Positions 8,613 through 16,960 of a stretch of 64,000 bases of DNA are shown piece after piece (position 1 is the stretch's first letter; each line of letters starts with the position of its first letter). The DNA is from Alcaligenaceae bacterium. GTDB taxonomy: Bacteria; Pseudomonadota; Gammaproteobacteria; Burkholderiales; Burkholderiaceae_B. The stretch covers positions 62,001 through 126,000 of the forward strand of contig JACCES010000005.1 in the NCBI GenBank assembly GCA_013416455.1, read 5' to 3'. Position numbers and translations under genes: made by a program. The notes below the pieces were generated by a model, which did no database searches, was not told where the DNA came from, and saw only the letters and a list, made by a program, of their open reading frames with translations.

Positions 8613-9794
8613 ATGGTCAATACTGATCGATGCCTGAATAGTTTTGTGTTCAACACCACACCCTCCATTCACTGCCGCGCGGGAGCGGCGGCGTCTCTTG
8701 GAGATATCGCGGGCGGGCTCTTGGGGGCGAACATTCTGTTCATCACGGATCAGGGCGTCCGCTCACTCGGCCTGTGCGATGCCGCCATCACATCGCTGGA
8801 AAATGCGGGTGCCCGCGTCGCGGTGTTTGATCAAGTCGAAGGCGATCCATCGCAGAATACGGTGCTGGCCGCCGCCCGGCTGGGGCGGGAGCGTGGCGCT
8901 ACCGGAGTGGTGGGACTGGGCGGGGGGTCGTCCATGGATGTGGCCAAGCTGGCCGCTCTGCTGCTCAAGAGCGAACAGTCCCTTGAGGCGATGTGGGGCG
9001 TGAATCAAGCCGAAGGGGGGCGTCTGCCCTTGGTGTTGATCCCGACCACGGCGGGTACCGGCTCCGAAGTCACGCCTCTTTCCATCATCACGGTGGGCGA
9101 GGCCGAGAAGCGTGGCGTATCCAGCCCGCTGATCCTGCCGGATATCGCCATTCTGGATGCGCAGCTGATCCTGAAGCTGCCGCCCGCGGCCACGGCGGCA
9201 ACGGGTATCGATGCCATGGTGCATGCGATCGAGGCCTATACCTCGACCAACATCAACAACAATCCGGTGTCGCGCATGCTGGCGCGAGAAGCCCTGCGCC
9301 TGTTGGGCGCCAACATTGAAACCGCCGTTTTCGATGGCGGGAACCCGGCGGCGCGTGGCGCCATGCTGCTGGGATCCATGCTGGCGGGCCAGGCTTTCGC
9401 CAACTCACCGGTAGGCGGCGTGCACGCCCTGGCCTACCCGGTGGGCGGATCCTTTCATGTGCCGCATGGTTTGTCCAATTCATTGGTGCTGCCGCATGTC
9501 ATGGTGTTCAATATGCCGGCCTGCTCGGCCGAGTATGCCGAACTGGCGCCGGATGTCTTTCCCGATCTGGGAACCGAGGCCGATCCTTCCAGGCGTGCAC
9601 AGGCGTTCATTGATCGCCTGGCGGCATTGTCGAAGGCGCTGGGGTTGCCTTGCCGGTTGCGGGATGTGGGCATTCCTTTCGAGGCGGTGCCCGGCCTGGC
9701 GCGTGACGCCATGCTCCAGACCCGGTTGCTGCAGAATAACCCGCGCGTTGTCTCCGAGTACGACGCGCGCACGATCTACGAGCGTGCCTGGTAG
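8613..9794 (+). CDS. iron-containing (group III) alcohol dehydrogenase
   Basis: 393-residue NAD(P)-dependent Fe-ADH family protein. GGGSSMD at 103-109 binds the dinucleotide phosphates, TTAGTGSE follows, and the metal site is formed by the Asp/His of GIDAMVHAIEAY and the histidines of GGVHALAYPVGGSFHVPHG. AGGAGG lies 7 bases before ATG 8613, one base after the fbiC stop. Likely role is oxidation of a hydroxyl or reduction of an aldehyde/ketone intermediate in the same pathway; the family is broad and also includes maleylacetate reductases, so the substrate is open. Confidence 0.87.
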   Translation: MVNTDRCLNSFVFNTTPSIHCRAGAAASLGDIAGGLLGANILFITDQGVRSLGLCDAAITSLENAGARVAVFDQVEGDPSQNTVLAAARLGRERGATGVVGLGGGSSMDVAKLAALLLKSEQSLEAMWGVNQAEGGRLPLVLIPTTAGTGSEVTPLSIITVGEAEKRGVSSPLILPDIAILDAQLILKLPPAATAATGIDAMVHAIEAYTSTNINNNPVSRMLAREALRLLGANIETAVFDGGNPAARGAMLLGSMLAGQAFANSPVGGVHALAYPVGGSFHVPHGLSNSLVLPHVMVFNMPACSAEYAELAPDVFPDLGTEADPSRRAQAFIDRLAALSKALGLPCRLRDVGIPFEAVPGLARDAMLQTRLLQNNPRVVSEYDARTIYERAW

Positions 9795-9823
9795 GGGGGG
9801 GGCGACGGCTTCGCCGGATCTGG

Positions 9824-9893
9824 GTTTTTGTGTCTATTTTTATGTTCTATCCGGTCATTGTATGAATTTCTCAAGCAGTCAGAATCTTGAAAG
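9824..9893 (+). repeat. duplicated 5'-leader block, copy 1
   Basis: A 37-base block (9824-9860) reappears with three differences at 10500-10536. The similarity continues weakly through about 9893 (copy 2 to about 10565) and resumes at the AGGAGG and the first codons of the following frame. Shared cores are TTTTTGTGTC and ATTTTTATGTTCT. The block most likely holds the promoter or an operator of the downstream unit. Position and duplication are seen directly; regulatory function is inferred. Confidence 0.7.
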
Positions 9894-9956
9894 GCTGCGG
9901 GCAGCCCTGTGCATACAGCGGGAAAGTGATCGATAGGCTTCAGGAACAGGAGGATC

Positions 9957-10043
9957 ATGATGAAGCTATGCAGTGCTTTGGCCCTTGGGCCGTCCGTCAT
10001 CCATGGGCAAGCGGTTGCGGGAGGGGCGGGGCATGACCACTGA
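9957..10043 (+). pseudogene. remnant 5' end of a solute-binding-protein gene (28-codon leader ORF)
   Basis: An AGGAGG at 9948-9953 precedes ATG codons at 9957 and 9960. The frame opens with codons resembling the signal-peptide start of the LIV receptor at 10640 (shared ALALG at the same distance from Met), then diverges and stops at 10043, 10 bases inside the thioesterase gene. The simplest reading is that a receptor gene was duplicated with its leader and all but its first dozen codons was lost or replaced. If still translated it could couple to the thioesterase start. Confidence 0.5.
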
Positions 10044-10488
10044 ACGCCGTCCTCCGCTGCGTGCGGAATATCGCGCATTCCAGGAATTGACCACACGCTG
10101 GGCAGACAATGACAGCTACGGGCATATGAACAATGTGGTGCATTACGCCTTGTTCGATACCGCCGTCAACCATTGGCTGATCCGGCATGTGGGCCTGGAT
10201 ATCCATTCAAGCCCGGTGATCGGGCTGGTCGTCGAAAGCGGCTGCCGGTATTTCGGCGAAATGGGCTATCCCGATCTCGTCACGGCGGGTTTGCGGGTGG
10301 CCCGCCTGGGCAACAGCTCCGTCGTCTATGAAGTGGGTCTGTTTCGCAATGGCGACGAATCGGCCTCCGCCAGCGGCTTCTTCACTCACGTGTATGTGGA
10401 TCGTGAATCCAAGCGCCCCCAACCGTTGGCCAGTGAATGGCGGAATGCCCTTGAGGCCTTGCTGCAGCCGCCTGAATCAGCCTTGTGA
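10033..10488 (+). CDS. acyl-CoA thioesterase, 4HBT (YbgC-like) family
   Basis: 151-residue single hot-dog-fold protein. The catalytic region RWADNDSYGHMNNVVHY (residues about 22-38) is the family signature with the active-site Asp. It would hydrolyse an acyl- or aryl-CoA and may recycle CoA from dead-end thioesters of the pathway. ATG 10033 has a purine-rich GGGAGG upstream; an in-frame ATG at 9973 would add 20 low-complexity residues and is less likely. It sits between the two copies of the duplicated leader. Confidence 0.85.
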   Translation: MTTERRPPLRAEYRAFQELTTRWADNDSYGHMNNVVHYALFDTAVNHWLIRHVGLDIHSSPVIGLVVESGCRYFGEMGYPDLVTAGLRVARLGNSSVVYEVGLFRNGDESASASGFFTHVYVDRESKRPQPLASEWRNALEALLQPPESAL

Positions 10489-10499
10489 GTCCGGGCTGA

Positions 10500-10565
10500 G
10501 TTTTTGTGTCCATTTTTATGTTCTGTCTGGTCATTGGTGCGCAATCCTCAACCGGTCAGAATTCG
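10500..10565 (+). promoter_or_regulatory. duplicated 5'-leader block, copy 2, upstream of the LIV operon
   Basis: Second copy of the 9824-9860 block, 104 bases before AGGAGG and the receptor start at 10640. Retention of this block in both copies, while flanking DNA has diverged, suggests a promoter/operator driving the transporter-cofE-cofD half of the array. No convincing -35/-10 pair can be picked by eye. Confidence 0.5.
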
Positions 10566-10639
10566 AAACGGCTTCAGTGAAATGAAGCGGATAACAACGA
10601 GGGTCGAGCCATAGCCCTTGAGACAATAGGAGGAATTCG

Positions 10640-11782
10640 ATGAAACGCAGTATTGCTTTGGCCCTAGGGGCCGCATGCATGGCCGCCGCGCCGGCATTCG
10701 CCGATGTGAAGATCGGCGTGGTGGTTTCCGCCACGGGGCCGGCCTCGTTCCTGGGCGAGCCGCAGCGCCAGACCGTCGAGATGCTGGCCAAGCAGATCAA
10801 TGAAGCGGGGGGCATCAACGGGGAAAAGCTTCGCTTGTTCGTCTATGACGATGGGTCCGACGCCAGCGCCTCGCGCAACTATGCGGTACGTCTGATCGAC
10901 AATGATGGTGTGGATGCCATCGTGGGCGGGTCGGGCACGGGCAATTCCATGGCCATGATTCCCGTCATCGAAGACGCCGAGATCCCCTTCGTATCCTTTT
11001 CCGGCGGTGTGGAAATCATCGACCCGGTGAAACACTGGGTTTTCAAACCGCCACATACCGATCTGATGGCCTGCGAGAAAATCTTTGTCGACATGCGCGA
11101 CCTGGGGCTTACCAAGGCTGCGCTGATCGCGGGGCAGGGCGGTTTCGCCAAATCCATGGCCGCCCGCTGCAAGCAAGTGGCGCCTTCCTATGACATCCAG
11201 GTCGTTATCGAGGAAAGCTACGGCCCCCGCGATAGCGACATGACACCTCAGCTGAACCGCATACGCGGCACGGCGGGCGTGGAAGCCGTCATCAGCGCCG
11301 ATATCGGGCAGGGGCCTGCCATCGTTACCCGCAATTTCCGGCAGTTGGGTATGGATCAGGTCCTGTATATGAGTCACGGCGCCGCGACACAGGGTTATCT
11401 GGACGCGGTGGGCCAGGCCGGTGAAGGGATCAGGATTCCCGCGCCGCTGCTGATGGCAGTGAATTCGATGAAGGATGACGACCCCTACAAGCCCATGCTG
11501 ACCAAGTTCCGTGAAGATTTCATCCAGGCCACGGGCAGGCAGCCCGATGCGTTTGCCGGCTACGCTCACGACGGCCTGCTGCTGCTGATCGATGCCATGA
11601 AACGGGCGGGCACAACCAAAGCGAAAGCTGTGCGCGACGCCCTCGAAGCCACTGACGGGTTCGAGGGTACGGTTGGCCGGATCAAGATGTCTCCCACCGA
11701 TCACCTGGGCATCACCCTGGAATCGTTCCAGATGATGACCATCAAGGACGGAAACTGGGCTCTGGTCGACTCGGCCAAGTAA
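10640..11782 (+). CDS. LIV-type ABC transporter periplasmic receptor
   Basis: 380-residue periplasmic binding protein. A signal peptide (KRSIALALGAACMAAAPAFA, cleaved before DVKIG) is followed by a type I fold with GVVVSATGPASFLGEPQR and EAGGINGEKLRLFVYDDGSD, typical of the branched-chain amino acid/aromatic acid receptor group. ATG 10640 has TAGGAGGAATTC upstream. It is the first gene of a complete importer (receptor, two permeases, two ATPases). Relatives bind amino acids, amides, aromatic acids or hydroxycinnamates, so here the ligand is probably the substrate of the F420-linked pathway. Confidence 0.9.
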   Translation: MKRSIALALGAACMAAAPAFADVKIGVVVSATGPASFLGEPQRQTVEMLAKQINEAGGINGEKLRLFVYDDGSDASASRNYAVRLIDNDGVDAIVGGSGTGNSMAMIPVIEDAEIPFVSFSGGVEIIDPVKHWVFKPPHTDLMACEKIFVDMRDLGLTKAALIAGQGGFAKSMAARCKQVAPSYDIQVVIEESYGPRDSDMTPQLNRIRGTAGVEAVISADIGQGPAIVTRNFRQLGMDQVLYMSHGAATQGYLDAVGQAGEGIRIPAPLLMAVNSMKDDDPYKPMLTKFREDFIQATGRQPDAFAGYAHDGLLLLIDAMKRAGTTKAKAVRDALEATDGFEGTVGRIKMSPTDHLGITLESFQMMTIKDGNWALVDSAK

Positions 11783-11793
11783 ACATTGCGGCA

Positions 11794-11831
11794 CGGGACC
11801 GGACCGCATCCATGATGCGGCGCCGGTCCCG
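11794..11831 (+). terminator. strong intercistronic hairpin after the receptor gene
   Basis: Outer stem CGGGACCGG/CCGGTCCCG and inner stem CCGCAT/ATGCGG with a 5-base loop, 11 bases after the receptor stop. There is no T-run, so it is more likely an mRNA-stabilising or attenuating element that raises receptor over permease expression than a full terminator. Confidence 0.6.
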
Positions 11832-11880
11832 CTGCATGAATGTTCCGTAGAGCGCTGCGAGTGTTCTACCAGGAGACATG

Positions 11881-12756
11881 ATGAACACTGTGATGCAACT
11901 TATCGTTTCTGGCTTGACCGTGGGGGCGATCTATGCGCTTGTCGCGCTGGGTTTCACCCTGATCTACCGCGCTTCGGATATCTTCAATTTTGCGCAGGGC
12001 GAGTTTTTCATGCTGGGCGGCATGATTACCGGCGTCGTGTTCGCCAGCCAGTCCGGTTCCTATCTGACCGCGGCGCTGCTGGCGGTCGTGATTACGGTGC
12101 TGTTCGGCGCGGCGCTGTATGTCCTGGCGATCAACCAGGCCAAATCGGCGGATACGATTCAGCTGCTGATCCTGACGATCGGCGCCGCCATGCTGGCCAG
12201 CGGCCTGGCCTCGGCGATCCTGGGAAAGGATTTCGTAACGCTGCCGACGTTCTTCGAGCAGGAAATGCTGGTCATCGGCGGCGTCGTCATCCAGACGCAG
12301 GCATTGGTGGTGATGGCCGGCGCGGCCCTGATCGTTGTCGGGCTGTGGGTCTTTCTGGGGCGTACCCTGACAGGGAAGGCCATTGTCGCCGTGGCGTCGA
12401 ACAGCCTGGGGGCCCAGCTCGTGGGCATCAACCGCCTTCGCATCGTGACGGCCTGTTTCGCGCTGTCCGCGCTGATCGGCGCGGTAGGCGGCGTGCTGGC
12501 CACACCGATCACGCTGACGAGTTATGACACCGGCACCATGCTGGCCATCAAGGGTTTCACGGGCGCCATGCTGGGCGGCATGGGCACTCCGTATGGTCCG
12601 GTGATCGGCGGCCTGCTCATCGGCTTGCTGGAAGCTTTCGGGGCCGGCCTGCTGTCTTCAGTCTACAAAGATGCTTTTGCCTTGATCGTCCTGTTGGCCG
12701 TCTTTGCCTTCCAGCCGCAGGGGATTTTTTCCGCGCGCAGCGTCGAGAGGGTCTGA
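11881..12756 (+). CDS. LIV-type ABC permease 1 (LivH-like)
   Basis: 291-residue inner-membrane permease with about eight hydrophobic segments. LIVSGLTVGAIYALVALGFT at the N terminus and FNFAQGEFFMLGG are LivH hallmarks. Two ATGs (11878, 11881) follow AGGAGA; the second has better spacing. It pairs with the LivM-like permease, which begins 3 bases after its stop, to form the transport pore for the receptor at 10640. Confidence 0.92.
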   Translation: MNTVMQLIVSGLTVGAIYALVALGFTLIYRASDIFNFAQGEFFMLGGMITGVVFASQSGSYLTAALLAVVITVLFGAALYVLAINQAKSADTIQLLILTIGAAMLASGLASAILGKDFVTLPTFFEQEMLVIGGVVIQTQALVVMAGAALIVVGLWVFLGRTLTGKAIVAVASNSLGAQLVGINRLRIVTACFALSALIGAVGGVLATPITLTSYDTGTMLAIKGFTGAMLGGMGTPYGPVIGGLLIGLLEAFGAGLLSSVYKDAFALIVLLAVFAFQPQGIFSARSVERV

Positions 12757-12759
12757 ATC

Positions 12760-13704
12760 ATGGCGCGGTTCTTCAAAAGTCCTTATGCGCCCATGCTGTT
12801 CATGGCCCTGGTGATCGTGTTGCTGCCATTGTTCCCGCTGTCGAACTTCCATCTGCGCATGGCCACTCTGCTGTTCATTTTTTCGGTGGTCGTGCTGGGG
12901 ATGAATCTGCTGATGGGGTATGCGGGGCAGATCAGCCTGGGGCATGCCGCTTTCTTCGGGCTGGGTGCCTACGCCGTAATCGTAGGCAACGCCCATTATG
13001 GTGTGTCGCCATGGGTCGGCTTGTGCGTGTCTCTGTTCGTATCAGGCGGTGTCGCCTGGGTGATCGGCAAGCCGATCCTGCGCCTGAAGGGATATCACCT
13101 GGCAATGGCGACATTGGCCTTCGGCTCCATTTTTTCCATGTTCCTGAACAACGAACTGCAGATCACCGGTGGGCCGGACGGCATGTCCATGCACGCCAGC
13201 TCAGTGAGGATACTGGGCCTGAATGCGCGTATGAGCGCCTATTGGATATACGGTGGAGTGCTCTTGCTGGTGATGTGGCTGATCGCCAACCTGCTCAACA
13301 GCCCGACAGGCCGTGAAATGCGGTCCATCCACGATAGCGAAACAGCGGCCGGAGTGCTGGGCATCGATGTGGCCAGCACCAAGCTGAAAGCATTCGTGAT
13401 ATCGGCGGTGCTGGCCACGCTGGCGGGGGCATGCTTCGCCATTTTCGATAAGTACATCACCCCGGAGTCGGGCAGCATCCTGCGCTCGATCGAATTCGTG
13501 ACCATGGCGGTGGTGGGCGGCCTGGGTTCGATACTGGGTAGCGTGGTCGGTACGGCCATCCTCATCGTGCTGCCGCAGTTCCTGACGATCTTTCATGAGT
13601 ACGAACACGCGATCCTCGGCGGCATTCTTATCGTGATCCTCATCTTTCTGCCGCGCGGCATCGTCCCGTCGCTGGCCCGACTCTTTGCCTGGAGATCGAA
13701 ATGA
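12760..13704 (+). CDS. LIV-type ABC permease 2 (LivM-like)
   Basis: 314-residue polytopic membrane protein. MNLLMGYAGQISLGHAAFFGLGAY and GYHLAMATLAFG-type segments, the cytoplasmic loop SPTGREMRSIHDSETAAGVLG and the GGLGSILG segment are conserved in LivM permeases. Its 3' end overlaps the ATPase gene by 4 bases. Confidence 0.92.
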   Translation: MARFFKSPYAPMLFMALVIVLLPLFPLSNFHLRMATLLFIFSVVVLGMNLLMGYAGQISLGHAAFFGLGAYAVIVGNAHYGVSPWVGLCVSLFVSGGVAWVIGKPILRLKGYHLAMATLAFGSIFSMFLNNELQITGGPDGMSMHASSVRILGLNARMSAYWIYGGVLLLVMWLIANLLNSPTGREMRSIHDSETAAGVLGIDVASTKLKAFVISAVLATLAGACFAIFDKYITPESGSILRSIEFVTMAVVGGLGSILGSVVGTAILIVLPQFLTIFHEYEHAILGGILIVILIFLPRGIVPSLARLFAWRSK

Positions 13705-14501
13705 GCAGAATGATCGTCGAAAAGGTTTCGATCCAGTTCGGTGGGTTGATTGCACTGGAAAACGTCAGCTTCTCGGTGGCCAAGGGCGAGATTCTGGCCT
13801 TGATCGGGCCCAACGGGGCAGGCAAGACGACGCTGTTCAACTGCATCTCGGGCGTATATGTGCCGACCACGGGCCGCGTCATCCTGAACGGTGAGGACAT
13901 TTCACGTCTGGCCCCGTATCAGCGGGCGCGCCGCGGTTTGACCCGCACATTCCAGAACCTGCAGATTTTCGATCACATGACGCTGCTGGAAAACGTAATG
14001 GTCGGACGCCGCATCCATGAACGCGGTTCCGTGTTGCTGCACATGCTGGGCCTGCCATCGGTGCGTCGCCAGAACCAGGCCTCGCGCAACAAGGCGCAGG
14101 AACTGCTGGAGATCGTGGGAATCGCGGAGCGGGCCGATGAACGGGCCAGTGAGCAGTCCTACGGGGTGTTGAAGCGCCTGGAGATTGCGCGGGCCCTGGC
14201 CTGCGAGCCCCAGGTCCTGATGCTGGATGAGCCGGTGGCCGGCTGCAATAGCGTTGAAACCGCCGATGTCGAAGCGGTGGTGCGCACTATTGCGAAACTA
14301 GGCGTGTCGGTGGTGCTGGTCGAGCATGACATGCATATGGTGATGAAACTGGCCGAGCGTGTGCACGTGCTGGATCGGGGGCGCACCCTGGCTGAAGGGC
14401 TGCCCGCGGAAGTCCGGGCGGATCCGGCCGTCATCGAAGCCTATCTGGGTACGGCGCAGCCGGAGCCGGATGTTTCCGCACAAGAGGTGGTCCATGCTTG
14501 A
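13701..14501 (+). CDS. LIV-type ABC ATPase 1 (LivG-like)
   Basis: 266-residue ATP-binding subunit. Walker A GPNGAGKTT is near residue 36 and Walker B VLMLDEP is present, as is the switch His in VEHDMHMV. Two motifs are unusual: the ABC signature reads SYGVLKRLEIARAL, with Val-Leu where most LivG proteins have Gly-Gln/Gln-Gln, and the D-loop region reads PVAGCNSVET instead of the common PAAGLNPxET. The overall fold is intact, so it is probably functional. It overlaps both neighbours. Confidence 0.88.
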   Translation: MSRMIVEKVSIQFGGLIALENVSFSVAKGEILALIGPNGAGKTTLFNCISGVYVPTTGRVILNGEDISRLAPYQRARRGLTRTFQNLQIFDHMTLLENVMVGRRIHERGSVLLHMLGLPSVRRQNQASRNKAQELLEIVGIAERADERASEQSYGVLKRLEIARALACEPQVLMLDEPVAGCNSVETADVEAVVRTIAKLGVSVVLVEHDMHMVMKLAERVHVLDRGRTLAEGLPAEVRADPAVIEAYLGTAQPEPDVSAQEVVHA

Positions 14502-15192
14502 GATTGATGGCCTGGTCAGCGCCTATGGGCGTATCGAGGTATTGCATGGCGTCAGCCTGAAGGTCGATGCCGGTGAAATCGTTGCCCTGGTCGGTTCCAA
14601 TGGCGCGGGCAAGACCACATTGCTGCGCGCCTTGTCGGGCGTGCAGCCGGTAAAGAAGGGGTCGATCCGTCTGGAAGGGGTCAATATCGAGGGCAGGCCC
14701 CCCTTTGAAAGAGTGCGCCGGGGATTGAGCCAGGTGCCGGAAGGGCGGCAGATTTTCGCTCCCCTCTCGGTGGCCGACAACCTGGCGCTCGGGGCGTGGA
14801 CCTGCACGTCGAAGATCGAAGCCAACCGCGAAAAGGTCTACGAGCTCTTCCCCATATTGTCGGATTTCCGCGATCGGCAGGCGGGTTCCCTGTCCGGAGG
14901 ACAGCAGCAGATGCTGGCCATGGGCCGGGCCCTGATGGCCGAGCCGCGTGTGTTGCTGCTCGATGAACCCACGATGGGGCTGGCGCCCATCCTGGCGCAG
15001 CAGGTGCTGGACATCATGCGTACCATCCGCAGCATGGGCACCACCGTGCTGGTGGTCGAACAGAACGTGCAGGCTGTTCTGCGGGTGGCTGATCGGGGCT
15101 ATGTGATCGAACGCGGCGTTATCACCACAGAGGGGTCGGCGCGCGAGCTGTTGAACGACCCCCGCGTCCATGAAGCGTATTTGGGGGTCTGA
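14494..15192 (+). CDS. LIV-type ABC ATPase 2 (LivF-like)
   Basis: 232-residue ATP-binding subunit. Walker A GSNGAGKTT is near residue 35, the signature SLSGGQQQMLAMGRALM is intact, and Walker B VLLLDEPTMGLAP follows. ATG 14494 lies 8 bases inside the end of the previous ATPase gene with AGAGGTGG upstream. The cofE gene starts 2 bases after its stop, so transporter and F420 synthesis are in one transcription unit. Confidence 0.92.
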   Translation: MLEIDGLVSAYGRIEVLHGVSLKVDAGEIVALVGSNGAGKTTLLRALSGVQPVKKGSIRLEGVNIEGRPPFERVRRGLSQVPEGRQIFAPLSVADNLALGAWTCTSKIEANREKVYELFPILSDFRDRQAGSLSGGQQQMLAMGRALMAEPRVLLLDEPTMGLAPILAQQVLDIMRTIRSMGTTVLVVEQNVQAVLRVADRGYVIERGVITTEGSARELLNDPRVHEAYLGV

Positions 15193-15194
15193 GC

Positions 15195-15965
15195 ATGGCG
15201 CAAGTCAGTTTTACGGCGCTCGAAGGCCTGCCCCGCGTGCAACCGGGGCAGGATCTCGTGCCTTTGATTCTAAGTGCCGCCGAGGCTTCCGGCCACGCCT
15301 TCATGGACGGCGACATTGTCGTGCTGGCCCAGAAGATCGTTTCCAAGTCCGAAAACCGCTACGTGGATGTCGCCACGGTTCAGCCATCGGAGCTTGCCCA
15401 CGAGCTTGCTGAAATTGCCCAGAAAGATCCACGTTTGGTCGAACTGATTCTTTCGGAAAGCCAGAAGGTTCTGCGCTGTGTGCCCGGGGTCCTGATCGTG
15501 CGCCACCGCATCGGCGTGGTGGCCGCCAATGCCGGGATCGATCAGTCCAATCTGCCGCAGCAGGGTTCGGGCATGTCCGAACCGGCGTTGCTGCTGCCGC
15601 TCGATCCGGATGCCAGCGCCCGCGTGCTTTGCGACCGGCTGAGCGCCGAAACCGGCCGTCGGCTGGCGGTGCTCATCATCGACAGCATTGGCCGTGCATG
15701 GCGCCAGGGGACATGCGGAACCACCATAGGGGCCGCAGGTATCGAGTGTGTACGGGACCTGAGGGGGCAAAGCGATTATTTCGGCCGGACCCTGCTGACC
15801 TCAGAGCTGGGCATCGCGGATGAAATCGCGGCGGGCGCGTCGCTTGTCATGGGCCAGGCGGCGGAGGGGCGGCCGGTGGTGCTGGTGCGCGGCCTGGAAT
15901 GGACTGACAGTCCCCAGACGGCGCGGCATCTGCAGCGGCCCCGGGACAAGGACCTGTTCCAATGA
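15195..15965 (+). CDS. cofE: F420-0:gamma-L-glutamate ligase, single-domain
   Basis: 256-residue GTP-dependent ligase that adds the glutamate tail to F420-0. GDIVVLAQKIVSKSENR near residue 40, LILSESQKVLR, VVAANAGIDQSNL and DSIGRAWRQGTCGTTIG are the substrate/metal-binding motifs of CofE. The protein ends after the ligase fold; it lacks the nitroreductase-like reductase domain fused to it in mycobacterial FbiB. ATG 15195 follows the LivF stop closely, and its stop overlaps cofD by 4 bases. Confidence 0.93.
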   Translation: MAQVSFTALEGLPRVQPGQDLVPLILSAAEASGHAFMDGDIVVLAQKIVSKSENRYVDVATVQPSELAHELAEIAQKDPRLVELILSESQKVLRCVPGVLIVRHRIGVVAANAGIDQSNLPQQGSGMSEPALLLPLDPDASARVLCDRLSAETGRRLAVLIIDSIGRAWRQGTCGTTIGAAGIECVRDLRGQSDYFGRTLLTSELGIADEIAAGASLVMGQAAEGRPVVLVRGLEWTDSPQTARHLQRPRDKDLFQ

Positions 15966-16960
15966 CCACGCGCCAGAATTGTGGCGGAGAAGCGCCGGCC
16001 CCAAAGCCGGAGTTCTTCACACGCAGCTACTTGCTATTGTGCGGTGGGGTGGGCGGGTCCAAGCTGGCTGACGGCCTGGCGCGGATCCTGCCATCCGGAC
16101 GTTTGCATGTGGTGGTCAACACCGGCGATGATTTCACGCATCTCGGTCTGCGCATTTGCCCTGACCTTGATACGGTGGCCTACATGATGGCCGGTCTGGT
16201 CAGCCGCGAGCGCGGCTGGGGCCGGGAAGACGAAAGCTGGTCCGCCATGGATGCCTTGTGCTCCCTGGGTGGGCCGGACTGGTTCCAGTTGGGGGACCGC
16301 GATCTGGCCCTGCATGTGTTGCGCAGCCACTGGCTGCGGCAAGGCGCGACGCTGAGTGAAGCCATGGCGCGCGTGGCGTCGGGGCTGGGGTTGAAGCATG
16401 TGCCGCAGCCCATGTCCGATCAGGCGGCGCCGACAGAGATCGAAACCGGGCAGGGCCTGCTTCCCTTCCAGGAATATTTTGTGCGCCAGGCGTGCCGGCC
16501 CGTGGCCACGAAAGTGCATTATGGCGCGGCGGATTCCGCGGTGGCGGCATCCCCCGCATTGAGCAAGGCATTGAATGATCCGGACCTCGCGGGTGTGATC
16601 ATCGCCCCGTCGAATCCCATCCTCAGTATCGGGCCCATGCTCGCGCTCGCCGAGTTGCGTGCTTTCCTGAATCAAGGCCGCGTACCGGCCGTTGCCGTGT
16701 CGCCCTTCATCGGGCAGGCGGTGGTGAAAGGCCCGGCTGCGAAGATTCAGGCGGAACTGGGGCTGGCGCCCGGCGATTCGGGCTTGTGCTCGCTGTATGC
16801 CGGCTGGCTGTCCGGCCTGATCGTCCATGCGGATGCGGTGACGCCCGCTCCGACCGGCCTGCCGGTGCCTCTGCGGGCATGCAATACCCTGATGCTCAAT
16901 GCGGCGGACCGTGAGCGGGTGGCCCGCGAAGCACTGGATTTCCTGGAGTCTCTGTCGTGA
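15962..16960 (+). CDS. cofD: 2-phospho-L-lactate (or analogous) transferase
   Basis: 332-residue enzyme that joins the activated C3 phosphoacid to Fo, giving F420-0. LLCGGVGGSKLADGLARIL, VVNTGDDFTHLGLRICPDLDT, GDRDLALHVLRSHWLRQG and APSNPILSIGPML are diagnostic CofD motifs. The conserved fold begins around residue 23; the first ~20 residues are an extension whose DNA (15964-16020) matches, in three blocks, a stretch before the thiolase gene (2537-2663). The true start could be downstream, but no better start codon with a ribosome site is obvious. Overlaps cofE and the next gene by 4 bases each. Confidence 0.94.
   Translation: MTTRQNCGGEAPAPKPEFFTRSYLLLCGGVGGSKLADGLARILPSGRLHVVVNTGDDFTHLGLRICPDLDTVAYMMAGLVSRERGWGREDESWSAMDALCSLGGPDWFQLGDRDLALHVLRSHWLRQGATLSEAMARVASGLGLKHVPQPMSDQAAPTEIETGQGLLPFQEYFVRQACRPVATKVHYGAADSAVAASPALSKALNDPDLAGVIIAPSNPILSIGPMLALAELRAFLNQGRVPAVAVSPFIGQAVVKGPAAKIQAELGLAPGDSGLCSLYAGWLSGLIVHADAVTPAPTGLPVPLRACNTLMLNAADRERVAREALDFLESLS

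Noticed and set aside
7154-8668. 504-residue minus-strand frame opposite fbiC
   Set aside because: Shadow frame; composition rich in Arg/His/Gln and no recognisable family, while fbiC is unmistakable.
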